Shown: positions 35,413-61,191, counted from the stretch's first letter. The stretch is 64,000 bases of DNA from Stenopsyche tienmushanensis (GCA_008973525.1 WACJ01000104.1:1-64000); one strand, 5' to 3'. Numbers and translations are program-made. The notes: generated by a model from the letters alone, not told the origin.

Positions 35413-35480
35413 TTGACCCTTTGATTAGTGAATTAATTTTTGTCACTCAACATGTGAGTGCATACTCATCAAAGGGTTAA
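35413..35480. repeat. TTAA-flanked palindromic mini-element
   Basis: Left TTGACCCTTTGATTAGTG, right CATACTCATCAAAGGGTTAA: inverted ends of CCCTTTGAT next to a TTAA (one side TTGA). TTAA targets with CCY ends are typical of piggyBac-type elements. Only 68 bp; it must be non-autonomous. Confidence 0.5.
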
Positions 35481-35661
35481 TGACCCATGATTTGAATTTA
35501 TTTTTATGTTATTTAATATTTCTTTCAAAACATTTTACAAAAATCTAAAAACCGACTTTTACATTGATAGTTTTTGTTTATAATTAAAGCAAACATTTTT
35601 TTGCTAAGATATAATGCTACAAATGATACAAAGCTTTGAATAATTCGACCGTAATGGTCTG

Positions 35662-35750
35662 TTAACCTTTCCCTTGCTATGATATGTATTTGGTACACCA
35701 TATGAAATTCTGAACCCCATATCTATTATATTTCATATCGACATAGAAAG
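35662..35750. repeat. TTAACC(T/C)(T/C)TCCCT repeat
   Basis: TTAACCTTTCCCTTGCTATG opening, with TATCTATTATATTTCATATC further in. A second copy at 61192-61290 has the same opening but the inner block in the opposite orientation, as in elements that are palindromes overall. Confidence 0.4.
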
Positions 35751-36151
35751 TATATCGAGATTTGATGTAGTAATGTTGTAATAATTCCCATTAGTCGCTG
35801 GCGTTGATATTGTTGATTTTCCTATATCCTTCAATATTCCTCGTACGATCATATCCGGACTGGTTAATTTCATTTAAACGATCTAAATTCATATTATCAA
35901 ATAAAACGACTTTCCTTCAGAGTATTTTTATTTATTCAAAGGCAATACGGTAATTAATCAACGTTTAATAAATTAAATAAATTTAGATTGTTAAATTATT
36001 CATATGGATGCATTAAAAAATAGACTTCCATGGAAGCAACAAACTTATAATTCATTGATTATTCTTATACAAACATGTTTTGTAAACGGTTAAATTGAAA
36101 TACAAAAATACATAATGCGTTATTAAAGACGTTATGCACGTAAATAATTGC

Positions 36152-38222
36152 TCATAGCATTCCCAAATCTTTGAGCGTGTTCGTTAATATCAGATGATGT
36201 ACGTCGTTGAATACGGTTCTTATGTTGTCCGTGTTGGTGGCCACTGTGTAATGATAATAGCATTCTCGCGGTTGAACGTTTTCCAAATACATGGACCCCG
36301 AAATATTTTTGCTGCTCGTATTTACTTTTTGCACTCTTTTCTGCGTCACCTCCTATATAATTTAGATAGTAAATTTATATCGCATGATTTTTTTACGTCA
36401 AGTCGAAACTTTTTCATTTCAAGTTAAAGCGTCAATGTCGAAATGAAATGTTTTTTATCCCGAATTAAATAATAGTAACTGGAATTTTTACATTGCCTTA
36501 AAAAATATACCGTTTAATTTGACGTAGAAAACATTTGAAATTAAAAAAGTTTAACTTGACGTAAAAAAAAGTTGTATATAGTATATGTTTCTTACCACCA
36601 ACATATTTTTTATAAACAATCTAGTGCGTTCGTATTCATCGGCTGGAAGTTTTTTTTCGGTAGCTACGAAATCTTCGTATTGTGGAAAATATTTTGCAAT
36701 TTTTCTACCTTCTCTCACTTTGCGCTCTAATATGTCTTGCTTGTTTAAAAATACTATTAGACCGGCATCAACCAAAAATCTGGAAATTGTATTAAGAACA
36801 GTGTAATTTTATATCGAATGTGGTACGCAACGCATTCGTTAATTTAATTAAATCGGATAGTGTTTAAAATACATTTTTTATTTATTCAAAATAAAATGAA
36901 GTCATTATAACCTGCCTGCTTTTCCAAACATCAGCGAATAAATTTATCGACTCTTGCAACCTGTTGTATGTATTATCTTCTCGTAACGTTTGATCGAAAT
37001 CACTCGACGCGACTAAAAACCAGACCGCGTGAATGCCTTCAAACGCCTAAAAGCACAATTTACACGTTGCAATTAAATCTATTTATAAATCTACGAGTTA
37101 AACAGGATCAAATGCATACTTGGATCCATTTTTTTCTTTCTCCTCTTTGACCGCCCACGTCAAACATCCAAAACTCTTGCAATCCTCCCTGCATGGACGT
37201 CGGAAGCTTAAAACGTTAAATATGTATAAATGCATTGTAAAGTTGGTCGGCAAAGATAAAACGTGATAATATGATCAAATTTCACATATGAACGCATTGT
37301 ATAAATCTTCGACAATACTTTAAATTTACCTTCACTTTAAAATCAATTTTCTGTATGCCCGTAGTTCTCTGTCGGCATTGAAGTATATCTTTATCTTCGG
37401 GTATATAATCGGGTCGGCGTACATCGTCGAGTCGATTTAAGAAACTATGCAAAAATATTTAAATCAGATTTAAGTTAATAAAGTGCCCGCCAAAACATAT
37501 TCAACGCGCGCGTGTATCAAACGCTTTAAACTCACTATTCTGCGCTGTCGATTAACTGAAATTCGTTTGATCGTCTCAAACATTCTTTCACTGCGGGATC
37601 AGCCCATAGATCAGCGACCATATCGAAGTATTCCTATAGAAAATACAATGCAATAATTAAAAAAACACAACGTAATAAATTATAGTTTGGTGGTAATCGT
37701 TACTTGAGTGAATTCTGGCGTTTTGTCCATTTCCATCAATTTAAGTGACGCCTCTTTTGCCTTCTGTTCGGGTTTAAGATTGAGCGGTTCCAGCTGTTTG
37801 GAGAGTTCGTTCGCCTGCCTCGTGAACGTTTTTCCTAATTTGTTCGGCGCGATCGAGTCGTTCTCTGCGTATAAATTGATTTTGTACAAAATGAAATGCA
37901 ATTAATTGTATTTAACATCGTAGATCTTACTCGTGCGAAAATCCTTTTATGTGTAAAATTTTCATTTGCTTAAGAACGGTAGTCTTTCCGGCTTCTCCGG
38001 CGCCCAACAATAAAACTTTAACGGCCTGGAATAAATATTATTTAAAATTATGACGGAAACAATATTTTTATATCGTATTTCATAATTAATTTAATTAGGA
38101 ATCGACGGAACGCCGAATGCGAAGAATTCGATACTCACATATTGATAAGATTTATACCAATTTTTAATTTGTTTGTCCAGTTGTTGAGATACTTGCTGTT
38201 CTTCGTTTGTATCAAAACACAT
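36152..38222 (-). CDS. Divergent Gs-related G-protein alpha subunit; frameshift in exon 3
   Basis: Nine exons: 38222-38139, 38025-37931, 37864-37704, 37633-37536, 37444-37330, 37206-37120, 37046-36916, 36779-36596, 36352-36152; about 384 residues if exon 3 is taken in two frames. Seen: P-loop [12 protein letters not shown] (usual GAGESGKST), RSNEFQLID, switch I CRQRTTGI with its Arg, switch [14 protein letters not shown] with the catalytic Gln, NKQD, a TVATNT version of TCATDT, and C-terminus [16 protein letters not shown] and overall length place it nearest Gs; it is probably the insect-specific Galpha-f type rather than Gs, Gi or Gq. Exon 3 is one base too long for its flanking phases. Intron 7 has a GC donor. 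All later exons are clean, so either a recent null allele or a base error in the assembly. A short N-terminus with Cys at position 2 may be palmitoylated. Confidence 0.8.
36389..36575. repeat. AAGTTAAACCTTTTTC-family MITE in G alpha intron 8
   Basis: Left arm TTTTTACGTCAAGTCGAAACTTTTTC and right arm AAAGTTTAACTTGACGTAAAAA are inverted. The middle is diverged. Confidence 0.6.
36780..36915 (-). other. GC-AG intron of the G alpha gene
   Basis: Exon 7 ends AAAAGCAG and the intron opens GCAGGT; the acceptor is TTTCCAG. Only this donor keeps the frame across the join (phase 2, giving [17 protein letters not shown]). The GT four bases further on would put a stop codon just after the acceptor. Confidence 0.75.
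37704..37864 (-). pseudogene. Apparent +1 frameshift in G alpha exon 3
   Basis: The phase inherited from exon 2 reads [18 protein letters not shown], matching the G alpha helical domain, then reaches TAA near 37773. The +1 frame reads [17 protein letters not shown] and continues in phase into exon 4. The switch is near GAGGCAGGCGAAC (about 37812-37824). Exon length is 161, one more than the flanking phases allow. This may be a mutation or an assembly error; listed so a reader does not take the gene as proven intact. Confidence 0.6.
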
Positions 38223-51861
<13,639 letters not shown>

Positions 51862-52900
51862 GAGACGCTTCCAATCCAGATTACCATTGAAATTTGTCTC
51901 GTTTACTGTTTCCCAAAGCAAACATGATATTTTTGAGATTACCGAAGAACTATCACGAATGTGTGTGTACATTTTGTGATTATTTTCATATAATATTTAC
52001 TCTTCCATGACAACGCTTTCTATACGTCTACTTGGCAGTTTATACATCTTTCGTTTGTACATTTCAAAGGCATCTTTATATTTAGTAAATGCACCGTATA
52101 TGGCTTAGCGCGGAATAATACTTGCTTACACTTCTTTGGCTATAAGTAGATTTGTTTTTTAAGCCATTTTTAACGGGTACATTTATCTGAAATTTTAGAA
52201 AAATATTTAGCAATCGGTTCTATTGAATTTTTAAAATTCTAGGAAATTGTAAATGCCATCTAAAATTGTATATCTACGATTATTGGTTTTTTTTTTTTTT
52301 TTTTGCCTTTATAGTTCAGCTAATTTCATATTAATATAAAAACATGTAATAGTATGGATGCGAAATGGGTATTGTTTTCTAAGAAATTTATTAGTTCTTA
52401 TATCAAATATACATATGCGGATCTTTGGTTTATTATTATATGAATTTTAATGTTAAACGCTTCCAATTGATGAATAGTGTTAATTATGGAAATCCATGTA
52501 AAAATAATGCTGTATTAGACAAAGAATGGTGTACAATACGGTCAACCCTCCTACAGCGTCCACTTCGTATACGGCGTCTTTTACAACAAATAAAATATGT
52601 AAGGTCAATGTACGCGTGTTAATTACGCTGGCACTAGTAAGGGAAGTTTCTGTCTTGTTGGGCCTAAAAATGTTCACCATTTTTTGAATGCAAAAAGTGT
52701 TAAACATAGAATGTTGATTATGTGGTCTTTATTAAACATAAAGATGCCGACCACTCCAGTCTTCTGGCCAATCTTGTCTATTTTGATGCTGCAGGACGTG
52801 CAGTGTTAACTCTTTTCACGTACACCCATCATACGCAGTAGGGAGGTGATACCTTCGTTGAAAATACATATCAAAATGTTTTCATAAAAAATGTGGGAAT
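51862..52900. other. Smox 3' flank
   Basis: AT-rich sequence with runs of T and no coding signal; probably Smox 3' UTR at least in part. No poly(A) signal could be chosen. Confidence 0.45.
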
Positions 52901-53770
52901 ACGGTGTCGATCAAGGCATAAAACAGCATCAATCGGGAAAAATTTTGGAGGATCATATTGGAGATGGGAGTCCCGGGTAAGCTGGTGAGGCTGTCGGGGA
53001 TATGCATGACCAGATTGGTCAATGTTGTAAGTTCTAACGGCGCCCTGTTGGAACCTTGTGAGGTAACGATGGGAGCTAGACAGGGAGGACGCTCTCTCCC
53101 CGATTCTCTTTAATATTGCGTTAAAATCAATTATGAGGAAGGCTGGTAGATTGGGACACGCACATCCATGGAACAAAGATATATAATGTATCTTGCCTTT
53201 GTGGACAACATTGACGTCGTGGCGAAATCGAGATCGGAAGCTTTGGCTGCACTTACTTTTGTCGACGGGGCTGCTGCTACCTTCAGTATGCCAATCAATT
53301 ATGACAAAACTAAATTAATGACGGTTTCGAGAGCTAATACTGGAGGATGTTCCTCCGTGAACAATGTAATTGAAAGGATCCAGGATTTTAAATGTCTATG
53401 ATTCATCTTCACGGAGAAGAACTTGATATATAAAGAAATAACCTCCAGGATTCAATACGGTAATCGGTGCTACCATAAACTGAAAAAAATATTAGGAAAT
53501 AAATCACTAAAGGCTAAAACTAAAATTAAAATATATAAAACATTGATTAGACCAGTAGTGGTGGCTATGACCGCTTGGGACCGGATGGCAGAAGACCTCG
53601 GCTACGCTGGGCTGATCAAGTGAAAAAAGACGCCGCTCGTCTAGGCCTGAGCAATAGGAAGGAAAGAGGTCCAGGACAGACGAAAGTGGTGGCAAGTGTT
53701 GTCGGTTGGCGGGGCTCTCTTATAGGGCTGTAGGAGCCACCCTAAGTAAGTAAGTAAGTGAGTAATAAAA
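52900..53770 (+). mobile_element. RTE-like LINE relic, 3' half
   Basis: Plus strand in several frames: PGKLVRLSGICMTRLVN, SNGALLEPCEV, the QGG.SLP block, then YLAFVDNIDVVAKSRSEAL (the YADD site changed to FVDN), YHKLKKILGNKSLK, KTLIRPVVV, then RPRLRWADQVKKDAARLGL. Ends GGAGCCACCC followed by (TAAG)n at 53743-53765. Stops and shifts make it inactive. Same family as 14030-14545. Confidence 0.8.
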
Positions 53771-56700
53771 GCGGCTACCATAGCAATTGGTCAAGTCACA
53801 AATCAATTTATTCGTCAATTTGCCACTACCTTTGACACCAACCCCCGTATCTTAATCTTGACGCCATTTGCTTTTTTGACGTGTCCAATGCGCCGGTTTT
53901 CGTATTCCCGCCGCCTATGTATTTATATCGACTTGAAATTTACCGAGCGTATTCTTAAACACTGGCAAGATTTTTTTAACCAACAAGGAAGAAACCTCCA
54001 TTAATAAAATAAACGCGTACAAATTTTGTAGGGGTGCCAATTTTCTATAGCGTCGAGATGGTACGCTATAGAAGGGTTGACCGTATATCATTGCAATAAA
54101 AAATTATTAATGCATGAAAATATCTACTATAAATTTAAAGAAACGAGTCTGATATAACATTTATTGGAATCTATAAAAAGTTGAGAAAGCTATTGATTTT
54201 ATTTTTACAAAGTTTAATTCGTGTTTATAAATCCCACTTGAGAGGAATATTAATTTTTGTATTTCGGATGACGATTAGATTTTATTTCAATTTGCCATAT
54301 TATTGTAATTATATTAAACGTGTATGAATATTTTATGGAATTCATCGATTTATCTTTTTCTCTTAAAGAAAATTTAATTAACGATTTACGATTCAAATGT
54401 GTGAACATTTTTAGTTTGTCGATGAAAAATTACGTTTTCAGATTTTATAGCCTCGATGTAACCTGTTGTCTACTTTCAATTTTGCTAGTCATTTTATTTG
54501 ATTTGATGCTTTTTTAAAGTTTGGATCCTATTAAGAATTAAAAGCAGATTTTGCACGCGCTCTTGTCGCGCAGGTTAGTTATGATTCAGACAGGTACATC
54601 CATTGAAACAATTTTGTAATGTTTAGATTTATTGTACGCGTACGTATGTATTTTCAATGCGTCGTTGTTGGCGGATTGTGAGTAATTTTCGGCGGAAGGA
54701 TGCCGTATATATATATTTAATCGGCGTCGACCGAATGACGAAGAAACGCTTGAATGTTTAGTTTCACAATAGAATCCTGAATTGCCGTAGCTTTCGACAA
54801 CCTAAATCTTCGGTCTAGAAAGGCGTAAAAGTGAGCGGCGGAGGCCGACGGCTGCTTTATATTTAGTGTTTGATTGTGGCAAATGAATTGCCGAGGGTAA
54901 ATTATCTGAATATTTGTTTTTTTTTTTTCTTATATATATACATATATATATCTAATTTCGATTTATTTTTTGTGTTTATTTAAAATGGATGATATGTGTC
55001 AGTGAAGGTGACAATGCATTTGCAGATCAAAATGTGTTGCCTCGCTTGCATTTGACTGAAACGGCCAAAGGGGGAGTGATTCTGAAGATATAGGCTTTAA
55101 GTGATGTATACGGTAAATAATATGTCTCGTTTATGTAGGATCGGTGTCATTTAATTTGTGTGTTTTGCAAAGCCATTATATATATAATTGTTGCACTACA
55201 ATATCTACTTGTCTATGTATATATATATAGTTTATGTATATATATAGCTAATGATAATTTTGCCACGTAGATTCTTACTTAAATTCCTATCCAAATGATG
55301 TTATCCTGATTTAACCATATGCGGAAGGCAACGGCAAACTGCCAAATAAAAATCTCCCATGGAGATTGCCTACGTCCGATAGCGGATACGGCACCTTAAT
55401 CCTTTTTTGATCAGTGAGTCGTGACAAAACAATAAAATAGATCATAATTTGAATAAATAAAGAGCTATAGAACGCCGCACTCAACGTGTGAGTGCATACT
55501 CATACAAGGGTTATAAATACAGAGAAGTGACTTATTTATCCGGATGCAAAACACGCACGTTATCGCGGTACCTACATTTCAGACGGTGTGAATGTGTCTA
55601 TTGAATGAACAATAATTATAATTATAAAAAAATAGCTATGGATGAATAATATAGCAATAGTTGACATTGTTAATACACTATATATATATATATATTATCA
55701 TTTTGAATGTTTTAATTGTAGGGTCGTAAAAAAATATTTTTCCACATTGTGGGCTAATAAATTTTGGAGTAAATACGCATTGCGATGTGAATCGTTTACC
55801 AAATTATTGTTTATTGAGTTTAAACGCCAGGTCTCCGAAATCGCAAGACTTTAAAATTGTTATTTAATCGTTCAATATTGAAATAAATTATATCAACTCT
55901 TTCTCTGCATATCATCGGATTTGGTGATTAATGATTTACATATTAGAATGGTGCTCAGAGATTAGATCGTATGTTAATGTAATGAGAGGGTATTTTGTGT
56001 CCTCGACGGAAAAATAAATCAGTCACGTTTGATGCCGAGATCGAAGGATTTATTTATTTTTGTATGTTTAAGTGTACCAAATTACAAAAGAGAAGCTCAC
56101 CCTTTTCGTAGCAATCGGACGTAATTAAGGCGAATGCGAAGAGAAGGTTTTGACCAATTTAAAAATGAGATGTCCAATAATGTGTATTTTTACAGAATTT
56201 CATTTTCACTCTCGATAAACTCGATTTATTCTGAAAGTGCATCGATTTTTGTAGTACGTTTGATAGTCGTAACGTTAACGTTTTTTGTGATAATGTAAAG
56301 ACTGTTTGGCATTATTTCTACATTTAATTCTGTCTCGTTGCGTTTATAGCGCTTCCCACTCGATTCGTATATATTTCGACGCGGACAATTGTCATATTTA
56401 AAATTATGTGAGATGAACTTTCAGAATGCTCATTGTTTATGTCGTTCGAACGAACAAACATCGCCGGTTCTCAAGATACAACTTTGTCTATTATGCGCGG
56501 ATATATTTCGACGGACTCGTTGATCGTAGATCGCCGCATGGAATCTAACGATTAGTGATCTGCGCTTTAAGAACTTTTATTTAGTTTTCTCCGCGTGGGA
56601 GTTTGAAGCTTGACGAGCGCTTACGCTTCTAAACGGTCAGTTCAATCGATATGAGTTGCGATATAGACGTCGTGCAACCTGTCCCGATAAAATTTACATT

Positions 56701-58470
56701 AACAACAGCAGTCAACTTAATAATAATTCGCTTATGATTTTAGTCGTAGTTTTTTTTTTTTAAAAAAAGATTAAATGTACGTAGTTTTTTTTTTATACAT
56801 GTACTTTCTTGTCATTAAGCAGATTACCATTTAAGATAGAATGAGTGTAATTCGATTATATATATTTGTATGTGAAAAATCCACACACGTTGCCATATTA
56901 ATCTGGATGTTCCTATATACGCATACAAATACGACACTGAAATTCCCGCATTTTTGCAATACATTTTTATTTTTCTGGTCGATATTAAATATAACCGAAG
57001 ACGTCGTAAATTTAGCCTGTTGCACTCGAAACGTTTATATTAAATATAACTAGACTAAGTGTACAGTATTTTGTAATAATTCCTACTCGGTAAGTTCATT
57101 TTCTTGACGTTCTTTTTTATATACGCATAAATCAAACATTGTTCCGGTTAAGTTTATATCTGGTCCCGTTACAATATTTAATATACTGTTGAAACGTCTC
57201 GTCTGATGAAAAATATTATTGTACAATATTTTTTATTGATCGGATACGGTCAAGATCGTTGTTTTAGAATGTGTATTAAAATAGTTTTATTTTACAAATT
57301 TGCAATGTAAATGTTTTTATATTCATATCGCGGGTGTTCTTTCCGTAATCCATCCGATTGTAAGTCCGTAACAAACCGTGTATGCATGATTTTTAAATGG
57401 GTTTTTTCAGTCAGATTTTCAGACGCGCCGTCTTTCATCGACTCGGCGAGATCCGCCCCGGGCATAAATCGAGTGTACGTTTTTATCTCGACGATCAACT
57501 AGGTGCGCTTAGTTTTAACGAAAGTTTATTTGTTGTTGTTTGTTTCTGTGCGAGCTGTTATCGCAGTATGCGGCTACGGATGTAATATTACCGAGAGAAT
57601 TTTGTGATTTGACGACGCAATAGTAAAATGTTAAATTAAATGCAATGACGACGATGAATAATTGGATATTTTGTACATTGTTGAAAATATTGTTTTAATC
57701 AGTGATTAATAAAATTGAATTTTATTATACGAATTGCTATTTCATTTTTATTGATCGCAAACATAATCATAAATCCGATCATTTCATATTGTGTATAGAG
57801 CGGAGTGGATTGGAATTTTGAATTCCGATTTAACTGCGAAGTATAAAAATTGAACACGGCATGGAAAATGTCAAATCGTGTTTTCGATTCGTGTATTGAT
57901 AGTAATAATATTATTAAGATGCATGCAGTTGTCAGTTGTTTGAAGATGGATGCGGAGCCGGGATCTCATCCCACTGTGTGGGTATTTTTAATCAGTAAAA
58001 CGTAGTGAATAAATAACTGACTATATATATATATATATATTATATATCTATACAGATACAGAAAAGATAATTTTATATAATAATTCTATAATTTGTAAGA
58101 CATTTTAGAAATCCGTAGGAACTTTTGCACCAGTTTAGGTCGTGCCATGATTTGGTTTGTACATAAAGTATTTGAAGTTTGTTATCGAGTGTGATATTAT
58201 TTATGAACGTGGGGTTCGAAAATCTGGTTTTTCTGATTTTTTTATTGAAAGTTTTATGATGGCACTGACTGGTGCGATTGTAGTCTATGTCTATTAATTT
58301 TCTTTGTATCAATAAAGTGTTCTATAATAAAAACTGAAGTTTGTTTAATTTGACCAACTGTTCGTTGCTATGATTGTCGATGAGCCTATCTATTCCCTCT
58401 CTTTTGAATATTATATTCAGGTTTTATAATAAAATGTATAAATTTGACTTATAACATTCAAGGATTTCAA
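53771..58470. other. Repeat-poor stretch after Smox, no gene seen
   Basis: Moderately AT-rich with scattered CpG and few repeats apart from (TA)n tracts at about 54935, 55680 and 58022 and the short palindromic repeat at 55470. No convincing exon on either strand. The span 54100-57720 could hold unannotated 3' UTR or non-coding RNA; an AATAAA is at about 57707. Confidence 0.4.
55470..55515. repeat. GAGTGCATACTCATCAAAGGGTTAA repeat, short copy
   Basis: GCACTCAACGTGTGAGTGCATACTCAT followed by ACAAGGGTTA, matching the right half of 35413-35480. Its GCACTCA...TGAGTGC core is itself an inverted repeat. Confidence 0.45.
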
Positions 58471-58475
58471 AGAGA

Positions 58476-58530
58476 AAAAGTTTTAACTTGAAATAAAAAA
58501 GGTTTAACTTGAAGTAAAAAAAAAAACCAT
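58476..58530. repeat. AAGTTAAACCTTTTTC-family MITE end
   Basis: GTTTTAACTTGAAATAAAAAAGG then TTTAACTTGAAGTAAAAA: two subterminal units and one end. The other half is missing. Confidence 0.55.
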
Positions 58531-58707
58531 CATAAAATCTTCCCCTGCCTATATTTATGCCTATGCTTAAATAATAGCTAATATGGATAAAACTAAAAAG
58601 TGGAGAACTCAATTATTGTCTACCAAGACCAAATGAATCATATTGTCTAACGGAGAATTAACTAATTTAAATCTGGCAGTATCCTACATTATTGTGTAAT
58701 TTAATCA

Positions 58708-58830
58708 GCGGTGGATTTAGCACATAAAAAGGTCCTTGGCGCAATTTAAGATTGAGGCCTGGATCCGTATACTTTTCAGCTTGGCATAATTTCTGACATT
58801 CGGCCTTCGATGTGCGCGGTTTCCTATTAC
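58708..58830. repeat. CAGTGGCGGATTTA-family left arm
   Basis: AGCGGTGGATTTAGCACATA, CCTTGGCGCAATTTAAG, CTGACATTCGGCCTTCGATG and GCGGTTTCCTATTACGATG. Confidence 0.6.
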
Positions 58831-58867
58831 GATGTTTTTAAAGATAGGATACCTGTTCTTACCCTTA

Positions 58868-59070
58868 ATCCCCCGTAGTCTGCGGACCCCCTCATGAGCA
58901 AAATTGTATGTCGTTCTTGAGACTTAATTTTTCAAGCAAACAAACATTCCTTGTTAAAAATAGATATTATAATTTTTTCTGTAAATAATTTCACAAAAAG
59001 AAATCTTGTTTCAAGTATAGATAAACATTTTTTTTATATTTTGGCGAACCTCAGTTCAAGAACCGCTAAT
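58868..59070. repeat. hAT-like short element with GCGGACCCCC subrepeats, copy 3
   Basis: Left TCTGCGGACCCCCTCATGAG, right CCTCAGTTCAAGAACCGCTA, the inverse of a TAGCGGTTCTTGAACTGAGG end. The middle matches the 5014-5351 copy (CTGTAAATAATTTCAC, TCAAGTATAGATAAA). It abuts the next MITE. Confidence 0.6.
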
Positions 59071-59077
59071 CTAGATA

Positions 59078-59607
59078 CAGTATTTTTACGCCAAGTTGAA
59101 CCTTTTTCATTTCAAGTCAAACCTTTTTCAACTCGATTTAAACTTTTTCATTTCAAATTTAACCTTTTTCATTTCAAGTTAAACTGTCAGATGACAGGTG
59201 AAATTTTTATGTTCCAGTCCAGTTTTATGCTCCAAATTATATGGTATATTTTTTAAAAAATATTTAATGCAAAAAATCCAATTACTATGTATATGTAAAG
59301 ATGTGTTTAAACGTTACAAATATTCATGAAAATGTCAAGAAGAAGAAAAATGACAGATGTGGAGCGATGCCAACCTGACAAATCTGTTGTTCCAATTATT
59401 GCATACAAATGTGTATAAAGATGTGTTTAAATTTGGCAAACACTCACAAAAACATTAAGACGAATAAAAGTGACAGTTGGATGCGGAAATTGCAAAACTC
59501 AGGAATGCCAACCTGACATCTGACAGCTTTGTTTCATTTCATCTAACAGTTGAAATGGAAAAGTTTAACTTGAAATGAAAAAGGTTTAACTTGGCATAAA
59601 AGTACTG
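59078..59607. repeat. AAGTTAAACCTTTTTC-family MITE, long copy (530 bp)
   Basis: CAGTATTTTTACGCCAAGTTG opens and ACTTGGCATAAAAGTACTG closes, flanked by TA on both sides. The left arm has four tandem TTTTTCATTTCAAGT-type units, the right arm two or three. The middle contains two similar halves (AAGATGTGTTTAAA twice, about 120 bp apart). Confidence 0.7.
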
Positions 59608-60077
59608 TATATATATAAAAATGAATGTCCGTTTTGTAAGTCAGTTTATTATTGAATTTGCTTGCGGGCTATACGATTGAGATGAAACTTTGATGAGTTA
59701 TTGGGCATGTATCCAAGAAGGTTTTTACATTAGCACAAGCATTGTTTGTGTGCGGAATTTTAAAAAGTGACCCAAAGCAATACACCGCGCAACTGTACTA
59801 CTACTGTGTTTCTTTTCAAATAATTACTAAGCGCGTGTGGCATTGCAACGCATACCTGGTACTCGCCAGTTAACAAAAAAAGAGTTTTTTAATGTTTCAG
59901 TTTTTGTATCTTTAATATAGGCCGAGTTCTTGGTGTATTTCAAACTAAACAACGTTTTAAAATTGTCATTTCCACTTTATCAACCGTTTGAACTGATTTT
60001 TCAGATTTAAACATTAGTTATATAGTGATCTATGATACAGCATGTGTATCATGATATTGCAGAGCATTGCTAGACGA

Positions 60078-60330
60078 TCAGTGGCGGATTTAGCACTTTA
60101 TAAGCCGCATTCTGAGTCTGAAGGCCCCTGGACAGTAGCGGATTTAACACACGAGAGGCCCTTGGCGCAATTTAATTTTAAGCCCCCCTGGACCCATTTG
60201 ATTTTTTAACCAGGAATTCTGACATTCGCGGCCCTCGATGTGAACGGTTTCCTATTATGATTTCAGTATTACGCGGCATCAGAACGGAGGACGGCCTCGT
60301 TTTTCAATTGCCTTTCAGGTTTAGGTTCAG
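60078..60330. repeat. CAGTGGCGGATTTA-family, two overlapping left arms
   Basis: CAGTGGCGGATTTAGCACTT at 60080, then a second start AGTAGCGGATTTAACACACG about 60 bp on, followed by GGCCCTTGGCGCAATTTAA, CTGACATTCGCGGCCCTCGA and ATTACGCGGCATCAG. One copy inserted in or beside another. Confidence 0.6.
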
Positions 60331-61191
60331 ATTTTAGAAAAGAGGGGATTATAAAATTTGCTGAAGAAAGGTGAGAAGCTAATGATGTTGTGCATGTACG
60401 TATATTGGTATAAATAGAAAGTTCGATGGCAATTTCGAAAGATTACCTGACTCCTACACTTGGACGTAATGAACAAAACACCGGCTCCGGCCTTACATCT
60501 AGGTCACGGTCTAGCTCAGGACTCTTCAACTGACGGTGCTTATCATTTCATATTTAATATAACACTTCCAATGTGTGTGGAAAAATAACGGTTAGTGTTG
60601 TCATCATATTTTACTTTTAAAATCAGTGCTCCATTCGAGAAACATTCGTAAAAATATCATCTTTAGCGAAAAGGTCCATTTTTTGATGAATCGCCATGTG
60701 AACAAGCAACATTGTCGGATTTGGGACGATACCGGCGACATGTGACTCCAACAGGACGTCATCGAAAATTGATTGGTCGAAAAAAAATGAAAGAAAGAGT
60801 CGATCAATAGTTAGGAACGTCGAGTGTCCAAAAAAAAAATCAACAACATGTTTGGATCGTTATTTATACTGATGGGAATGTGAAAATTAAATATGAAACA
60901 ATTAGAGGTTATGATTTTATTTGTTTTAGCGGATTTAGCACTTGAGAGTAGAGAATCCAATCTCGGGATCCCTGAGACAGTTTTAGGTGCTCATGAATTC
61001 CGGGATTAATAAACGTAATCCCGAAAAATTCGGGATTTAAATATTTATTTAACAGAAATCGTACATCTCACCAACACGATAAAGGCTACTAAATCGAGAC
61101 ATACCCGCTGAAATCTGGACGCTTGGAAACAGTGGCGCCTAGGGGCATTAATTATCTAATCTATGTATACAGTACATATCAAATTGTTATA

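Larger units (their letters stand above)
34033..36151. other. Convergent spacer between Mtx2 and the G alpha gene
   Basis: AT-rich with no coding signal. It holds an AAGTTAAAC-type MITE at 35041-35151, a TTAA-flanked palindrome at 35413-35480 and a TTAACCT repeat at 35662-35750. A minus-strand AATAAA at 35936-35931 may end the G alpha transcript. Confidence 0.5.

Noticed and set aside
37680..37901. 73-codon minus frame taken as intact G alpha exon 3
   Set aside because: The frame opens in the intron and cannot be reached in phase from exon 2; only a frame change inside the exon joins both conserved halves.
58022..58048. (TA)n tracts here and at 54.9, 55.2 and 55.7 kb as functional elements
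   Set aside because: Ordinary microsatellites in AT-rich DNA.
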